Shown: positions 62,540-64,000 of the stretch, one piece after another | Layout of the letters: every line of letters begins with the position of its first letter | How positions within the stretch are numbered: the stretch's first letter is position 1 | Origin: Bacillota bacterium | Lineage (GTDB): Bacteria; Bacillota; Clostridia; Lachnospirales; Lachnospiraceae | Assembly (NCBI GenBank): GCA_023395555.1 | Contig: JAEWYQ010000019.1 | Span: 1 to 64,000, forward strand | Length of the DNA stretch: 64,000 nt | Direction of reading: 5' to 3' | Made by a program: the position numbers and the translations under genes | The notes under the pieces: model-generated | Databases searched by the model: none | The model's input: only the letters and a program-made list of their open reading frames with translations | What the model was told of the DNA's origin: nothing

Positions 62540-63556
62540 ATGAAACGAAAGTATATCCTGTATGGGATCGTCTCCCTTTCTGCTATTCTAATTCTTATCC
62601 TGATTATTGCCTTTTTGGTGTTTTCGGGTGAAGAGAATGAGAATCTGTTTAAACAGGAGAGAACGGAAGATACCTTAGCCGGCAAGAGTGAGGAAACGCC
62701 CCTCTTATTTTCGGGAGAAAACCCTGCAAAGGAAGCGGTGGAGAGCACTGCTTTCTGGGGTGATGGTGACAGTGAGAAAGGACAGCAGGAAGAAGCGATG
62801 GAAAATCAAACGCCGAATCCGCGAGGAAATGCGAAACCGGAGGGAAATGCGAATGCAGAGGATGAGAGCTGGGATGATGAAAGTGCGGATAACAGCGAGA
62901 GCATGGAGAACAGAGACCCGGAGGAAGAGGGGCAGGAGGCGGATATGGAGACATGGGACTTGGACGTTCAAAAGGCATTTTACTATGAAGAGATATCTCC
63001 GGAGATCAAGCAACGGATTACCGGCAAATCCTACGGCGAAAACTGTGGGATACCCTATGAAGAGCTCCGGTATGTCACCGTGCTTTATTGGGGCTTTGAC
63101 AACCAGCCTCATACCGGGGAGATGATTGTAAATCAAGTTATCGCAGAGGATGTGACGGAGATCTTCAAGGAGCTGTATGAAGCAAAATATCCCATCGAGC
63201 AGATGGTATTGGTGGATGAATACGATGCGGATGATAACGCTTCCATGGCGGCCAATAATTCATCGGCCTTTAATTATCGGGTTATCGAGGGAACCAACCG
63301 GATTTCCCTTCACGGTTACGGTCTGGCAATCGATATCAATCCCCTGTACAATCCTTATATCCATGAGGTGGACGGTAAACGGGTTGTTACACCGGCAGAG
63401 GGGGCGATGTATGAAGACCGGATCCTGGACTGCCCCTACTATATCAGGGAAGGGGATATCTGCTATCAGGCCTTTATGAAACGAGGCTTTACCTGGGGCG
63501 GGGAATGGAAGATCAAGAAGGATTTTCAGCATTTTCAGAAGGTAATTGAAGAATAG
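62540..63556 (+). CDS. M15 family peptidase (CwlK/VanY-like), membrane-anchored
   Basis: A 338-residue protein with an N-terminal signal or anchor helix (about 5-28), a long acidic low-complexity linker rich in E, N and G (about 35-135) and an M15C-type peptidase domain (about 150-337). The zinc ligands are all visible: H258 and D265 in SLHGYGLAID and H331 in DFQHF, so the enzyme should be active on cell-wall peptides outside the membrane. The ATG has GGAGG 5 bases upstream. The linker plan resembles that of the SpoIIQ-like protein nearby. Confidence 0.85.
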   Translation: MKRKYILYGIVSLSAILILILIIAFLVFSGEENENLFKQERTEDTLAGKSEETPLLFSGENPAKEAVESTAFWGDGDSEKGQQEEAMENQTPNPRGNAKPEGNANAEDESWDDESADNSESMENRDPEEEGQEADMETWDLDVQKAFYYEEISPEIKQRITGKSYGENCGIPYEELRYVTVLYWGFDNQPHTGEMIVNQVIAEDVTEIFKELYEAKYPIEQMVLVDEYDADDNASMAANNSSAFNYRVIEGTNRISLHGYGLAIDINPLYNPYIHEVDGKRVVTPAEGAMYEDRILDCPYYIREGDICYQAFMKRGFTWGGEWKIKKDFQHFQKVIEE

Positions 63557-63615
63557 AGGTGCACATGATATAATAAGGCATAGTGAGGAATTAATAAAAT
63601 GGCAGGGAGCAGGAT

Positions 63616-64000
63616 ATGAGGCTGGTGTTAATGGCGGATCACGACAAGTCGATGTATGAGGATGTGGAGCGGGCGTTGCTTGACAGTTACAAAATCTCCC
63701 CTCTTTTACCCGACGCTGATTTGGAGAAGGAGCTGTCAGAAAGGAAGATAGACCTGCTTCTTCTGACCGTATCCGAGGAATATACCGGCTGCCTTTCCTG
63801 GTATGAACAGAGGAAGGAACTGCTGGATACGGCCAATTTTCCCGTTGTCTTTCTGGCCGGCTGCGGCTGTGAGTGGATTGAAGAAAAAGTATTGGCAGCC
63901 GGAGCCCGGGATCTCATTCTCCGGCCGGCCTCGGCGGTCATGCTGCGAAATAAGATCGAGGGTGTTCTGGAGCTGTATAATCTTCGGAAGAACAGCAGGT
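63616..64000 (+). CDS. Receiver-like protein, cut by window end
   Basis: The first 128 residues of a frame open to the window end. It resembles a response-regulator receiver domain (LVLMADHDKS at the start, LLLLTVSEEY, VVFLAGCG, AAGARDLILRPAS). The phospho-accepting aspartate is replaced (LLLLT) and the conserved lysine is arginine (LRPAS), so it is probably a pseudo-receiver. GGGAGCAGG precedes the ATG. Domains after residue 128 are unknown. Confidence 0.6.
   Translation, partial: MRLVLMADHDKSMYEDVERALLDSYKISPLLPDADLEKELSERKIDLLLLTVSEEYTGCLSWYEQRKELLDTANFPVVFLAGCGCEWIEEKVLAAGARDLILRPASAVMLRNKIEGVLELYNLRKNSR

Noticed and set aside
62649..63136. Several long overlapping frames within the M15 peptidase gene
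   Set aside because: They arise from the purine-rich linker coding sequence (GAG/GAA repeats) read in other frames; the M15 frame has intact motifs and a ribosome site.

Overview
The window reads as chromosome from a low-to-moderate GC, Gram-positive, spore-forming anaerobic Clostridia, most like a Lachnospiraceae (inference, no search was run). Supporting signs are strong AGGAGG ribosome sites, TTG and GTG starts, lipoproteins, Bce-type and Bcr-type peptide-antibiotic ABC modules, a glycyl radical operon, a NiaR-type niacin repressor, a LysM-GH18 spore-coat-like protein, a SpoIIQ-like degenerate M23 protein and many two-component systems.

Layout, 0-20 kb. An IS110-family element of the IS1111 type (8-1667) has 14-bp inverted repeats and a long structured 3' end that may encode its guide RNA. 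It is followed by a GH105 hydrolase, an MFS exporter behind a perfect 22-bp palindrome, a secreted BspA-type leucine-rich protein, a LysM-GH18 protein with a disabled active site, an alpha/beta esterase, and an AraC-type membrane sensor next to a carbohydrate ABC importer (11.9-15.4 kb). A two-component system and a three-gene ABC exporter follow (15.5-20.2 kb).

Layout, 20-39 kb. A ROK repressor is divergent from a five-gene operon: radical SAM activase, a glycyl radical enzyme that lacks its N-terminal half, a sedoheptulokinase-like kinase, a class I mannose-6-phosphate isomerase-like protein and an aldose epimerase-like protein. Next are a BcrAB-like ABC/two-component module, purC, a three-gene signalling cluster (REC-PAS-kinase, EAL-HDOD, chemoreceptor) and a serine beta-lactamase-like gene.

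Layout, 39-57 kb. This is a rearranged region. A Bce-type module (kinase, ATPase, permease) has a frameshifted response regulator. A GH2 enzyme and a GyrI-like/AraC pair follow. Three kinds of short duplicated fragments (a beta-lactamase 3' end, a GyrI 3' end, a MATE upstream region) sit in its intergenic gaps. Between the AraC gene and the MATE exporter lies the best candidate for an undescribed system: a 2054-residue protein with helical repeats, a STAND-like ATPase with an altered Walker A, and a C-terminal HEPN-type R-x4-H motif, followed 26 nt later by a protein with two C-terminal membrane segments.

Layout, 57-64 kb. The MATE exporter is followed by a small region holding a truncated XRE regulator and a lipoprotein. 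Copies of the 3' end of tRNA-Gly(CCC) bound it, as in the scar of an integrated element. Then come a SpoIIQ-like protein, niaR, a small conserved protein behind a third copy of the palindromic operator, an M15 peptidase and a receiver-like gene cut by the window end.
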